IMG/VR virus record: IMGVR_UViG_3300036670_000258
Span: 1-64,000 of that record
Reading direction: 5' to 3' (one strand)
DNA from: a virus
Length of the DNA stretch: 64,000 bases
Shown here piece by piece: positions 1 to 8,050 of this stretch (positions are counted from its first letter, which is position 1; every line of letters begins with the position of its first letter). The notes beneath the pieces are model-generated. The model was not told the origin of the DNA, made no database searches, and saw only the letters and a list, made by a program, of their open reading frames with translations. The position numbers and the translations under genes are program-made.

Positions 1-80
1 TTGTCTTCATCAAATTCTATTCTTTGAATCTTATTTCCATATGATGCAAAGTTTTTTAGTTCAATGCTTTGTATTTTCAT
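1..80 (-). CDS. 46: gp46 recombination nuclease large subunit (SbcC/Rad50-like), N-terminal fragment
   Basis: Only the first 26 codons are in the window; the gene runs off the left edge. The fragment starts Met-Lys-Ile-Gln-Ser-Ile-Glu-Leu-Lys-Asn-Phe and continues with Ala-Ser-Tyr-Gly, the typical first beta-strand of Rad50/SbcC/gp46 ATPases just ahead of the Walker A loop. It begins 3 bases after the gp47 stop, and the 47-46 order is that of T4. gp46 and gp47 together form the exonuclease complex that resects DNA ends for recombination-dependent replication. The name rests on the short N-terminus plus the neighbour, so it is strong but not independent. Confidence 0.75.
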   Translation of the reverse strand, partial: MKIQSIELKNFASYGNKIQRIEFDED

Positions 81-83
81 AGT

Positions 84-1196
84 TTAATCTGTTTGATTAT
101 TATATGCATGAAAGTCATGAAGTTTCTTTAATCTATCCTTTATTTGTAATTTGACTGCATTATCATGTTGTAAATTATCAACATACATATTACATAAATG
201 AAGAATGTTATAATTTTTATAAAGATCTTCAATTTGCTCCATATCTAGAAGATCTTCATCAATAAAAGTATCTTGTTCATATATGTTTGGATCTATTTTT
301 CTGCTAATTTTTTGTACTTTATTAATAAGACGTGAAAGTGCAGATGTTGTTGCAACATTAGAAGGAACATATAGATCTACATAGTTGTTTCTGATGGCAT
401 CTTTAAAGGTTCCTAGAGGCATATTATACACTTGTGTTAAATAAAATTTAACAAACTTTGGTGATATAGTATTTTCAAAAAACGTTTCTTGCATGTCCTC
501 TAAATTAACCAAATCAAAACCTTTAGTATTATCCATATCCGATCTAGTTAGTTCGTATGGAGTGCCAACCATTCTAAGTTTGCCTCTTCTTTGTCTATAA
601 TGGATGTGTCCTGAAAAAACTGCAGTAAATCTATCATATGATTCAGAGTCAACACCATGTTGATTATCTACCTTTCTGTTTAGTTTAATACCTCTAACCT
701 CAGAATGACAAAATAGTATTTCGGCGGTTGGATATTCCTTAAGAGTTTCAACCTCATGTTGAGTGTCTCTTCTCCATGGCATTAAAAGAACTTCTTTACC
801 ACCCCAATTAAATGTTTTTGGTTCTTTATAAATAGAAACGTTAGGAATCCACTTTAAGATATCAATAGAACTTACTTCATTGCTTTTCTTTGCCCATATA
901 TCATGATTACCTGCAATAGCATATGTTGGCATTATTTTACCTAATCTTTCAAATAGGTCTATTACATAATGTAAAACTTTAATATTTACACTTTGTCTGT
1001 TGTCGAATATATCACCTACTTGAACTAGAATATCTCCATCTTTAAAATTTTCTAGAAGAGTAGGAATGAATTGATTATCATAAAAATCCCTTTGCATTTC
1101 TAGCCATTCTAATGAGCTTGAACGAACACCTAAATGCATATCTCCTAAAATCCAAATTCTTTTTACAGGTTTGTCTAATATTGCTTGCTCTATCAT
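84..1196 (-). CDS. 47: gp47 recombination endonuclease subunit (SbcD/Mre11-like metallophosphoesterase)
   Basis: A 370-residue protein with the full calcineurin-type metallophosphoesterase motif series: Gly-Asp-Met-His at 18-21, Val-Gly-Asp at 60-62, Gly-Asn-His-Asp at 96-99, Cys-His-Ser-Glu at 163-166 and Gly-His-Ile-His at 196-199. These residues bind the two metal ions of Mre11/SbcD nucleases. T4 gp47 is about 340 residues, so this copy appears complete with a slightly longer C-terminal cap. With gp46 it would degrade DNA ends to create 3' tails for UvsX. It lies 3 bases downstream of the gp33-like gene and 3 bases upstream of gene 46, in one tight operon. Confidence 0.93.
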   Translation of the reverse strand: MIEQAILDKPVKRIWILGDMHLGVRSSSLEWLEMQRDFYDNQFIPTLLENFKDGDILVQVGDIFDNRQSVNIKVLHYVIDLFERLGKIMPTYAIAGNHDIWAKKSNEVSSIDILKWIPNVSIYKEPKTFNWGGKEVLLMPWRRDTQHEVETLKEYPTAEILFCHSEVRGIKLNRKVDNQHGVDSESYDRFTAVFSGHIHYRQRRGKLRMVGTPYELTRSDMDNTKGFDLVNLEDMQETFFENTISPKFVKFYLTQVYNMPLGTFKDAIRNNYVDLYVPSNVATTSALSRLINKVQKISRKIDPNIYEQDTFIDEDLLDMEQIEDLYKNYNILHLCNMYVDNLQHDNAVKLQIKDRLKKLHDFHAYNNQTD

Positions 1197-1199
1197 TGT

Positions 1200-1640
1200 T
1201 TAGAATAATCTATTTATATTCTTTTTCTTTAGTACATTTGTTTTTCTATCCAGTACCTCTATTAATTCTTCTTTAAATTTATTGCCAAGTGACTGATAAA
1301 ATTTTGTTGGATTTACATTAAAATAATCACATGTTTCTGAATATATTTCAATAATTGAATGATTAGGTCTAAGCTCATCTGAAATATACTCATAAATTTC
1401 ATTTATTTCTATTTTTTTTAATTTAATAGTTTGATTAAATTCATTGATATTATTAAAATGTTTAAACCTAGAAGATTCTATTAGTTCGTGAATTTTTGCA
1501 ATAATTATTTTATTTTCTATTTTGTCTTCCTCGTCTCGGTTATCGGTATGACTAGGGGCTATATTAAATGAAAAGGTAGGATCTATTTCAAAACTACTTT
1601 CTTCAAATGTATTATCGAATATTTTATCTCTCTCTTTCAT
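1200..1640 (-). CDS. 33: gp33-like late-transcription coactivator (putative)
   Basis: A 146-residue acidic protein with no enzymatic motif. Its C-terminal third (about residues 85-146) resembles T4/cyanophage gp33: a helix of the type Tyr-x-x-x-Cys-(Asp/Glu)-x-(Phe/Asn)-(Asn/Asn)-(Val/Ile), then a Leu-Gly-x-Lys-(Phe/Leu)-Lys-Glu-(Glu/Lys)-Leu segment. That region of gp33 contacts host RNA polymerase. The protein ends Asn-Arg-Leu-Phe; T4 gp33 also ends in a hydrophobic peptide that binds the gp45 sliding clamp. The first 50 residues look disordered. It is wedged between genes 41 and 47 with 2-3 base gaps. The match is from memory of the family and is weak in sequence; a DNA-binding accessory protein of another kind remains possible. 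Confidence 0.5.
   Translation of the reverse strand: MKERDKIFDNTFEESSFEIDPTFSFNIAPSHTDNRDEEDKIENKIIIAKIHELIESSRFKHFNNINEFNQTIKLKKIEINEIYEYISDELRPNHSIIEIYSETCDYFNVNPTKFYQSLGNKFKEELIEVLDRKTNVLKKKNINRLF
1211..1218 (-). promoter_or_regulatory. T4-late-promoter-like octamer upstream of gene 47
   Basis: The minus strand reads TATAAATA, the T4 late -10 consensus, about 15 bases before the gene 47 start codon and inside the end of the gp33-like gene. An AT-rich genome of this size is expected to hold around a dozen chance copies per strand, so position is the only support. Confidence 0.2.
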
Positions 1641-1642
1641 AT

Positions 1643-2956
1643 TTATAAATTATGTATATTTGAATTTGTAACATCTTCGGTTTCAGTAAGACGCATATAT
1701 TGATAGTTTATATTTAATCTACATTTTACTCCTTTACCTTCACCATCTCTAATCTTTAAAACCTTAAGCCAGTATTCACTACTTGCACGCATCATATCAT
1801 CTTGAATAATTCCAAGCATTAAATCTGCAGTATGTGAAAGTCCTGCGGATTCTGCGACATCACCCATTCCAATATCACTAGAATTATAATTGTTTCTGTT
1901 AATCTGAGTTGCAGTTACTATTAGCCAGCCGTTCCTAACTCCCATAGCTCTTAAATCTTCTGCAATTTGCTTAATTTTTAAGTACATATTCTCAGAGTTT
2001 GGATTTCTGTAATTCGCTAAAATATTAATATAGTCAATAACTACACAGCTTAGTTTTATTTTTCTTTCTTCTTCAATTTGCTTTAAGTATGCTTCAATAT
2101 CAGGTACAGTTGCTTGCGATGTTGGAAATTGTTTAACAAATAATTGGCCAGGTGGTGTTAATCCATTTCCTACGTTTTCTAACTTTCTTTTAATTAAATC
2201 TTTATTTTGTGCTTTAATATCATATTCACTCATTGGAATGGTTAACAAATTTGCTCCTATTCTTTTAAGAACTTTATGTGCTGCCATCTCAGCTGAAACA
2301 AACGCAGTGTTAACTCCCATCTTAACAAAATTTGCGGCGTCATTTGCAAGATAAATCGACTTTCCAATATTCTGCTCTCCTACATAAACTACTAAAGATC
2401 CATCTTTATCATATCCGCCAGTGAGTAGTCTATCTAAGAAATTATATCCAGTTGAAACCTTTACTCTTCCTTCTTGATAGTGATCGTCAACATTAAAGAA
2501 ATCTAATCCAATATCCGAATTAAATACAATAGAGTTCCTGTCATTAATTAGGCTCTTTACTTTAGATATAATTTGATCTGCATTTTCAGGAGTAACTTCA
2601 GTCGTCTTGATATATTCAATGGTATCGATTAAAGTGGTATCGAACGTTCTCCATTTAATCCATGCTTCAGCAGTCGATACAAGCCACTCTTCATCATATT
2701 GAGTTAGGTCTGTCTTATATACTAATTCAATTATTGATTCTTCTACTTTACCTTTGAATTTAGGACTTTGAACTAAAATCTTCATCTGTTCAGCCTTTGG
2801 CGATTCATGGAATTTTTCGTAGAATTTAGTTGCTAAAAAATGCATAGTATCTATTTCATCTGAAGTATAGAATCCTTTATGTATTTTTTCTAAGTATTTT
2901 GGTTTTGCCAATGCCAACTGAAAGAATATTTTTTCAAAATCTTGTCCGAATTTCAT
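1643..2956 (-). CDS. 41: gp41 replicative DNA helicase (DnaB-like)
   Basis: A 437-residue DnaB-family helicase that would unwind the phage fork and recruit primase. The RecA-type core holds a Walker A loop Gly-Glu-Gln-Asn-Ile-Gly-Lys-Ser at 193-200, a Walker B strand ending Val-Val-Ile-Asp-Tyr near 310, and a later Thr-Gln-Ile-Asn-Arg segment as in DnaB motif H3. About 150 residues of N-terminal helical domain precede it, as in T4 gp41 (about 475 residues). It follows the uvsX C-half and a 103-residue gene, as in T4 (uvsX-40-41). Split inteins are known in gp41 of some marine phages, but this copy is uninterrupted. Confidence 0.93.
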   Translation of the reverse strand: MKFGQDFEKIFFQLALAKPKYLEKIHKGFYTSDEIDTMHFLATKFYEKFHESPKAEQMKILVQSPKFKGKVEESIIELVYKTDLTQYDEEWLVSTAEAWIKWRTFDTTLIDTIEYIKTTEVTPENADQIISKVKSLINDRNSIVFNSDIGLDFFNVDDHYQEGRVKVSTGYNFLDRLLTGGYDKDGSLVVYVGEQNIGKSIYLANDAANFVKMGVNTAFVSAEMAAHKVLKRIGANLLTIPMSEYDIKAQNKDLIKRKLENVGNGLTPPGQLFVKQFPTSQATVPDIEAYLKQIEEERKIKLSCVVIDYINILANYRNPNSENMYLKIKQIAEDLRAMGVRNGWLIVTATQINRNNYNSSDIGMGDVAESAGLSHTADLMLGIIQDDMMRASSEYWLKVLKIRDGEGKGVKCRLNINYQYMRLTETEDVTNSNIHNL

Positions 2957-3011
2957 TTGTTATTTGTTTTTAATTATAAGGTATTATTGGACTAAGTTTC
3001 ATTATATTTGA

Positions 3012-3032
3012 ATGTTCATTGCTAGTGAACAT
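3012..3032 (-). promoter_or_regulatory. small hairpin/operator in the gap before gene 41
   Basis: A 7-bp perfect inverted repeat (ATGTTCA / TGAACAT, 7-base loop) lies in the 99-bp gap between the 103-residue gene and gene 41. No T-tract follows on the minus strand, so it is not a convincing terminator. It could be an operator or an mRNA hairpin. Confidence 0.25.
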
Positions 3033-3055
3033 CATTAAATATTGAACACTGTGTC

Positions 3056-3367
3056 TTATTGAAATGGATTAATCAATATAGTGTATGATTCCTTTCCTTC
3101 TTCAAACTTAGTTTGCTCTATTAATCCAAGCGAGATTGCTTGAGTTAACCCTTTATCAACATTAAAAATATTTCCTTTAGCATGATATTTAATTAATGAA
3201 GGTTTAGTAAAATTATGCATTGGTCTACTTGGACGGTTTATTGTTTCAGACAAATAAATGTAAATTATATCAAAGGCATCGGGGAAGTTTTCAAGTTCCC
3301 CCTGTATGCCTAATATATATTTTATAGGTAGTTTATCTTCATTATATGACATGAGATTAGCTTCCAT
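3056..3367 (-). CDS. hypothetical protein, winged-helix-like, in the gene 40 position
   Basis: A 103-residue protein of unknown function. Residues 50-100 alternate helices and a short hairpin (a Pro-Ser-Leu-Ile-Lys-Tyr helix, a Gly-Leu-x-x-Ala-Ile-x-Leu-Gly-Leu-Ile-Glu helix, then a short strand), which looks like a winged-helix fold. The start codon is one base after the uvsX C-half stop, arguing for translational coupling; a second Met at residue 6 is an alternative start. In T4 gene 40 sits between uvsX and 41, but I see no sequence likeness to gp40. Confidence 0.6.
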   Translation of the reverse strand: MEANLMSYNEDKLPIKYILGIQGELENFPDAFDIIYIYLSETINRPSRPMHNFTKPSLIKYHAKGNIFNVDKGLTQAISLGLIEQTKFEEGKESYTILINPFQ

Positions 3368-3368
3368 C

Positions 3369-3941
3369 TTATTCGTTTGTTAAATCTTCATCAAGTAAAG
3401 CTCCGATTTCGTTATCTATATTATCACTTTCTGTGTTGTAGTTAAAAAGAGGCTTAATGTGAATATTTATTTTTTCTAAGATTTCCTTTGTAAATACCTT
3501 TTCGCTGAAAAACTCAGAGTTAGTAACTACCTCATCTAAATGTTGACAAATCCATCCACGCGCCGTTGCCTTTGGTGTCTTAACTCCTTTTTCTATAGAG
3601 CCTCTTGTAATTCCACAGATATCCCATGTTGCATATTGCTCTAAACCAACATAAGGATTCATACCTTTAGTAAAATCTAAGTGAAACTTAATAGGATGTG
3701 GTTTAGCAAATCTATTTTTGTCTGGTTTTGCAGTTACAATAATACCAACCTTTTCAGTGCCATCCTTTAATTGTGCTTTAGTTAACATAAGAACAATAGA
3801 AGCGGCATACTCCGGACCTGTATTGTGATGTATTACTCCATTTTCAGTAATATAATGTTGAACATCTCTTACTGTTAAATCATGTACTTTAGTAGATTTT
3901 AACTCGGTTACACTCTTTATTTTTAATTTGTTTAATTGCAT
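3369..3941 (-). CDS. uvsX: UvsX recombinase C-terminal half with split-intein C-fragment
   Basis: Residues 1-40 are a C-intein: a Val-His-Asp-Leu-Thr-Val block F strand, and the terminus Ile-His-His-Asn, the canonical His-Asn splice end. The C-extein starts Thr-Gly-Pro-Glu-Tyr-Ala at residue 41, so the +1 nucleophile is Thr. It continues as the C-terminal core of a RecA-type recombinase, with an acidic tail (Leu-Leu-Asp-Glu-Asp-Leu). Joined to the N-half at 4936-5892, the spliced protein would be about 372 residues (T4 UvsX is about 390), restoring the Gly-Gly-Gly-Thr-Gly loop of UvsX. Its first codons overlap the end of the endonuclease gene by 53 bases. Splicing in trans is inferred; neither half contains the whole ATPase. 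Confidence 0.92.
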   Translation of the reverse strand: MQLNKLKIKSVTELKSTKVHDLTVRDVQHYITENGVIHHNTGPEYAASIVLMLTKAQLKDGTEKVGIIVTAKPDKNRFAKPHPIKFHLDFTKGMNPYVGLEQYATWDICGITRGSIEKGVKTPKATARGWICQHLDEVVTNSEFFSEKVFTKEILEKINIHIKPLFNYNTESDNIDNEIGALLDEDLTNE

Positions 3942-4881
3942 CTTTTATTAATTTTATTGTTTTTGTATTATTCTTGTATGAATTGTCACTTACTCTAATA
4001 ATTCCAGTAATATCATTTCTAAATTCTAGACATATTCTGTCCTTTATTTCATCGTATATTTGATTGTGCCAATATAACCCATCATATTCTATAAGAATTA
4101 ATGAATCCTCGTCTTTAAAATAGCCATCATATTTTATTATACCTTGATTTAACTCTTCAGATTTCTGTATGTTAACTATAAATTCAGTATGTTTTATATT
4201 ATCAATAGATTTTACGATATTATTGAAAAATACAACTTCCTCCTTAGACACGCTTCCGAAAAAAGATGCAAATTTTTCTGGATTATTTTTTATAAAGTTA
4301 CTTTGTTTTTTAGATATTATTGCTTTAATAGTATCGTATTCACTTTCACTAGACCAGAATTCTCTGCAACCATAATTCCTTTTATGTGCCTCGTATTTTG
4401 CTTCTTCTTCAGAAAAACCTATGTTTTTCCAATATTCGATAGACCATACTGACTGTCTACTAATTTCATGTTTATCATATTTAGTATATCGCAAGTTGGA
4501 TCTTCTAGATTGTTCATTAGCTACCATTAAAGTTGCTTCAATCTGATTATACCCTTTATCCGTCCAATGTGAATTACATACATTACTGTTTTTTCTTTGT
4601 AATTCACTTATTTTTAAGGTAGCGTATTCATTATCATATCCCCTGGAATTCCAATATGATGTGCTTAATTTAGAAACTGCTTTACCATTCCTTTTCTGTT
4701 TAAAAAATTTTTGACATTCTAATTTAAATCCACATACTCCTTTTATTTCATTAGAATAAACGAAACTAAACATCTCTAAAAAATGTTCTTCGTTATTGAT
4801 ATTCATGTCATTATAATGAGTATTTAAAAGTTTCTTAAATTCATCATATGTTGGATTAATATATTTCTTAAGTACTGGCAT
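3889..4881 (-). CDS. putative homing endonuclease (Vsr-like EDxHD family) between the uvsX halves
   Basis: The open frame runs to a GTG at 4932, but the ATG at 4881 (330 residues) is the likelier start. The first half holds three or four copies of a Tyr-Trp-x-x-x-Gly-(Tyr/Phe)-x-x-x-Glu-Ala unit, probably DNA-binding helical repeats. The C-terminal 120 residues contain Lys-Tyr-Asp-Gly-Tyr-Phe, then Ile-Glu-Tyr-Asp-Gly-Leu-Tyr-Trp-His, matching the Vsr/PD-(D/E)xK-like core of the EDxHD homing endonucleases reported with fractured genes and split inteins in ocean metagenomes (Dassa et al. 2009). It lies exactly between the uvsX halves. It probably cuts intact uvsX alleles to spread the fractured arrangement. 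Confidence 0.72.
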   Translation of the reverse strand: MPVLKKYINPTYDEFKKLLNTHYNDMNINNEEHFLEMFSFVYSNEIKGVCGFKLECQKFFKQKRNGKAVSKLSTSYWNSRGYDNEYATLKISELQRKNSNVCNSHWTDKGYNQIEATLMVANEQSRRSNLRYTKYDKHEISRQSVWSIEYWKNIGFSEEEAKYEAHKRNYGCREFWSSESEYDTIKAIISKKQSNFIKNNPEKFASFFGSVSKEEVVFFNNIVKSIDNIKHTEFIVNIQKSEELNQGIIKYDGYFKDEDSLILIEYDGLYWHNQIYDEIKDRICLEFRNDITGIIRVSDNSYKNNTKTIKLIKDAIKQIKNKECNRVKIY

Positions 4882-4935
4882 TTTTAGTAGTTTCAATTTT
4901 TTGTTAGATAATAGGTGGCTGTTAACCACCACCTG

Positions 4936-5892
4936 TTATATATATCTAGACACTTCATTGTTTTTTACTAAATCTCTTGCTAATATCCAATTATTGTCAT
5001 CTAATGGATCGTCTTCAACATTACCTGTAAAAAATCTATGATCTTCAGAACATTCTATGATCGTATTATCTTCAAATTCTATTCGGTATGTTTTCTTTTC
5101 AAACGTCCATGTGTTTTCTATTTCCATACCTCCATTTAATGTAAGAACTGAATCACCTTCTACTATATCTTCTATGTTCTTTAGGGTGTTATCGAACATT
5201 CTCACTTTAGATCCTGGAACTAAACAACCTCCACCTGCAACTTGTCTTGAAATAAAGTCTTGTGTTTGGTATGTGTGGTTAGTAAACAAAAATGGAATTT
5301 TTAAATCAGCAAGTGGAGTCATTATGATTCTAAAAATAGATTTTAAAATCTTGGATCTAGTCATATCCGCCTTTTCACTTCCACTAGTTGCATCGTCAAT
5401 TTCCTTTGCAGTCGCTAGATTACCTGCAGAATCAAGAATAATCATGATTTTTTGCACGTCTCCTCCCTTTCTTTTAACCTCTTGCATTTTTTGAGTAATA
5501 GTAGTAATCGAAGTTCTGAACGCCTGTACTGTATTTACTGGCTGATAATTTACTTTACTAATATCAATACCAAACTTTTTCATTTGGTCTTTATCTACTG
5601 CAGCTTCTGAATCATAATAAATAACATAATATCCCATGTTAATTGCTTCTCGGACTGAATTTAATGTAAGAAAGGTCTTTCCTGTACCAGATGGTCCTGC
5701 AATAGAACATGATCTGTTATTAGGCCATCCGCCCCATACTGAACCAGATAGGCATGCATTTAAATGATAATTCCCGGTGTGGATCCATTCTGTTACTTCA
5801 GAAAAGTTCGATTGGTCCATCACAGAACCTAAAGGATTTAATCCTGCTAGTTCTGCGTTTAAGTCATCGAATGTAAATTTATTTTTTGCCAT
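4936..5892 (-). CDS. uvsX: UvsX recombinase N-terminal half with split-intein N-fragment
   Basis: Residues 1-222 are the N-extein of a T4 UvsX-type strand-exchange protein: Walker A Gly-Pro-Ser-Gly-Thr-Gly-Lys-Thr at 66-73, a Walker B strand Ile-Ile-Leu-Asp-Ser-Ala-Gly, and Phe-Thr-Asn-His-Thr-Tyr before the DNA-binding loop. The extein stops at Val-Ala-Gly-Gly-Gly; residue 223 is Cys, starting a 96-residue N-intein (Cys-Leu-Val-Pro-Gly block A; Ser-Glu-Asp-His block B). The stop codon follows at once, leaving no endonuclease domain. The break falls in the Gly-rich loop L2 of RecA folds, a highly conserved site typical of inteins. UvsX would form the presynaptic filament with UvsY and gp32. 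Confidence 0.93.
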   Translation of the reverse strand: MAKNKFTFDDLNAELAGLNPLGSVMDQSNFSEVTEWIHTGNYHLNACLSGSVWGGWPNNRSCSIAGPSGTGKTFLTLNSVREAINMGYYVIYYDSEAAVDKDQMKKFGIDISKVNYQPVNTVQAFRTSITTITQKMQEVKRKGGDVQKIMIILDSAGNLATAKEIDDATSGSEKADMTRSKILKSIFRIIMTPLADLKIPFLFTNHTYQTQDFISRQVAGGGCLVPGSKVRMFDNTLKNIEDIVEGDSVLTLNGGMEIENTWTFEKKTYRIEFEDNTIIECSEDHRFFTGNVEDDPLDDNNWILARDLVKNNEVSRYI

Positions 5893-5905
5893 ATATTTTA
5901 TTTTT

Positions 5906-6070
5906 TTAATATTCTGTTCTTAATTCTTCAAGCTCTTTCATGAGTGATTGTGCCTCATCTTGTATTGCCTGCATTTTAGTTTGAAGACTTTCAAGTTTTT
6001 TAGTAATGCTTTGATATTTTTTTACTATCTCGTATTGTTCTTCGGTTAAATTGTTACTGTCTATTTCCAT
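5906..6070 (-). CDS. 54-residue coiled-coil protein
   Basis: A small open frame starts 2 bases after the polymerase C-half stop and ends 13 bases before uvsX. It begins Met-Glu-Ile-Asp-Ser-Asn-Asn-Leu-Thr-Glu-Glu-Gln and is almost entirely a heptad-patterned helix rich in Glu, Lys and Gln. The Glu-Glu-Gln-Tyr-Glu-x-Val-Lys-Lys-Tyr pattern is common in small phage coiled-coil proteins. Tight packing in the operon and clean codon use support it; the function is unknown. Confidence 0.7.
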   Translation of the reverse strand: MEIDSNNLTEEQYEIVKKYQSITKKLESLQTKMQAIQDEAQSLMKELEELRTEY

Positions 6071-6072
6071 GT

Positions 6073-7269
6073 TTAAAATAATGATGTTGAATAAATTAAA
6101 TTTCTGTTTAGTGTATGTAATCCAACAGCCGAAAGAACTCGATTTAATGGATCAATTACACTTTTTTCAAATTGTAGTTCATAATCCACAGGTGGAGCAA
6201 TTTCATACGGATGAGCACCTGGCTGATACGCAAATATTTCACATGTAGTATGTTTACAATGATACAGTCTAAGCTTCTCACCATTACCAATCATTTTGTA
6301 CTTGTTCTTATATTTTGGATTGTTATTCATTAAAAAATTATAAAATCCTGCTGCCTTGACATTAGAAGGACATTTTAAGCCATATTGAAACTCAGTAGTG
6401 TCATCTAAAATATACTTATCAATATTATTTGTTCTTTTGTTAAAACATATTTCATCTATATTTGCAAGTTGAAATTCTTTTTTACATTGTTTTAAGTAAT
6501 CTACTAATCTTTTTAGGAGAGAAGCTGTTGGCTTTTCTGAAAGAATGAGTTTAAGAGCTTCAGTTAAATGCTTTCTTGCGATCGCAGGTGTTGAGCTTTG
6601 AATAGTATCGAATCCTATTGTTTTAATCTTTTTAAGAGAAGGATATCTGTCATCGGCTGATAATCGATCTTCCCATGCTATGTTTTGAAGATATTTCTTC
6701 TTAGCTAACCATATTCCGGAATACGCGATTGTTTCTAGTTCGAATACAAGAAAGTTTTCGGTATTAGTTGCCTCAGAATACTTTTCCATACACTTAAAAA
6801 TATAATCTTTAAGTCTAAAGTTATACAACTCCATAATAAACTTGTCGATTGACATTGAATCGCCATTCCACTCAATAGATTCGTACATTTCTTCAAATTG
6901 AACATATGCCGAATCGGTATCGATGTAAACAACAGATGGTCTTACTAATTTATTTTTAATGGAGATATTAAAATGAGAATGAACTTGCCTATCTTTAAGC
7001 CAAAATTCATGAAAATACTTATTAAGAATTTTTTCTGAATATAAAATAGCAGATTGACCCTGTAAAGTAATTGATTCTGCAATGTCTATGTTAAAAAAGT
7101 GAAACCATTTATTACCGAATGCACCATATATTGAGTTAAGCATTACCTTAACTGCTTGTTCATATGCCGTATATTTAGCTGACATCATTGAATAATGTTC
7201 AACCAATATTTTAATCTCCTCTTGTGTTAGATTTTCTTCTGGTTTTAGTATTAATTCATCTATTGTCAT
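6073..7269 (-). CDS. 43: gp43 DNA polymerase (family B), C-terminal half
   Basis: 398 residues covering fingers, the rest of the palm, and thumb. Motif B Lys-Val-Met-Leu-Asn-Ser-Ile-Tyr-Gly is at 41-49 and motif C Tyr-Ile-Asp-Thr-Asp-Ser near 113-118, followed by a Lys-Lys-Lys-Tyr segment. The exonuclease domain and motif A are encoded separately at 13985-15382. The combined length (about 863) fits T4 gp43 (898). Neither half carries intein sequence, so the halves must assemble non-covalently. A comparable natural split of gene 43 at the palm/fingers boundary is known in some Aeromonas T4-like phages. The C-terminus Ser-Thr-Ser-Leu-Phe is a plausible gp45-clamp-binding tail. It is followed directly by the 54-residue gene. 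Confidence 0.92.
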   Translation of the reverse strand: MTIDELILKPEENLTQEEIKILVEHYSMMSAKYTAYEQAVKVMLNSIYGAFGNKWFHFFNIDIAESITLQGQSAILYSEKILNKYFHEFWLKDRQVHSHFNISIKNKLVRPSVVYIDTDSAYVQFEEMYESIEWNGDSMSIDKFIMELYNFRLKDYIFKCMEKYSEATNTENFLVFELETIAYSGIWLAKKKYLQNIAWEDRLSADDRYPSLKKIKTIGFDTIQSSTPAIARKHLTEALKLILSEKPTASLLKRLVDYLKQCKKEFQLANIDEICFNKRTNNIDKYILDDTTEFQYGLKCPSNVKAAGFYNFLMNNNPKYKNKYKMIGNGEKLRLYHCKHTTCEIFAYQPGAHPYEIAPPVDYELQFEKSVIDPLNRVLSAVGLHTLNRNLIYSTSLF

Positions 7270-7271
7270 AT

Positions 7272-8036
7272 TTATTCAGCAGTTTGGCAAGTAGCGATTG
7301 TTAAAAGAGTTTCTGAATCCTTTGATCGGAGTACAACACGATTGTCTAATACGTTTGCAGTATAATCTTCTTTGTCTAAAAGATTTAAATACTTTTTAAA
7401 TAAAGTTACGTCCTTGGTATTGGTTCCTTTAAATTCTTCAGTTACTAAATAATTATAATTCTTACCTTTCATTCTGATACCTGCATTGCTTGTTGTAATC
7501 TTAAATGTTTCTTCTTTGTCTAATCCAAATAATGAACGTACCTTTGATGTTGCAGTGTAATCCATATCGAAAGAATATTTGGCTTCATCTATGTTAAATA
7601 TTGCTGTAATTTGAGAATCTGTAAGATCTTTATATCCAAGAGATGGCTCTGAACATGATAACGTTATTTCTAATTCATTATTAAAGATACGAAACTCAGT
7701 TGCTACAAAATCTTCTTCATTTTCAACAAATTCTATTTCTGCCTGTATGTTGCCGAATTCAAATTGCTTAAACGCATCAGTCAATCGGTTTGCATCAAAG
7801 AAAGCAATTTTTAATTCTTTAGTATTATTAACATTATTTATTGCGTCTTCTTCTAACTGAAAGACTTGACCAATAGGTAACCTATGGTGCTTTACTGCAT
7901 CTCTTTGTGGTAAATAGGCAGATGCCTGGATTACTCCATCTTTGATTTTAAAATAAATAAAGGTATCAATAACCTTTAGTCGATTAACAAAACCAATAAA
8001 ATTGTTTTGATCTACTTTTTCAATGCTAATTTTCAT
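7272..8036 (-). CDS. 45: gp45 sliding clamp (DNA polymerase processivity factor)
   Basis: A 254-residue protein (T4 gp45 is 228) with two similar halves, each of alternating strands with a helix, as in trimeric phage clamps. Visible gp45-like segments are Leu-Lys-Val-Ile-Asp in the first domain, Phe-Asp-Ala-Asn-Arg-Leu near the first helix, and Ala-Thr-Ser-Lys-Val-Arg-Ser-Leu-Phe-Gly in the second. The stop lies 2 bases before the polymerase C-half start, which supports the name. It would tether polymerase and, in T4-type late transcription, gp33/gp55. The leader carries a terminator and a TATAAATA octamer, so this gene may start its own transcription unit. Confidence 0.82.
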   Translation of the reverse strand: MKISIEKVDQNNFIGFVNRLKVIDTFIYFKIKDGVIQASAYLPQRDAVKHHRLPIGQVFQLEEDAINNVNNTKELKIAFFDANRLTDAFKQFEFGNIQAEIEFVENEEDFVATEFRIFNNELEITLSCSEPSLGYKDLTDSQITAIFNIDEAKYSFDMDYTATSKVRSLFGLDKEETFKITTSNAGIRMKGKNYNYLVTEEFKGTNTKDVTLFKKYLNLLDKEDYTANVLDNRVVLRSKDSETLLTIATCQTAE

Positions 8037-8042
8037 GTTGTC

Positions 8043-8050
8043 TATTTATA
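8043..8050 (-). promoter_or_regulatory. T4-late-promoter-like octamer upstream of gene 45
   Basis: The minus strand reads TATAAATA six bases before the gene 45 start codon, downstream of an intrinsic terminator. If it is a real late -10 element, the leader would be only a few bases long. A chance match cannot be excluded. Confidence 0.3.

Noticed and set aside
1640-1647. TATAAATA overlapping the gp33-like start codon
   Set aside because: It contains the gp41 stop and the next start codon, so a promoter here would give no leader at all. It is explained by coding constraints.
4882-4932. GTG start for the endonuclease between the uvsX halves
   Set aside because: No other gene here needs GTG, and the added residues come from a GGTGGTGGTT sequence that looks like a remnant of uvsX. 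The ATG at 4881 is preferred, though not proven.
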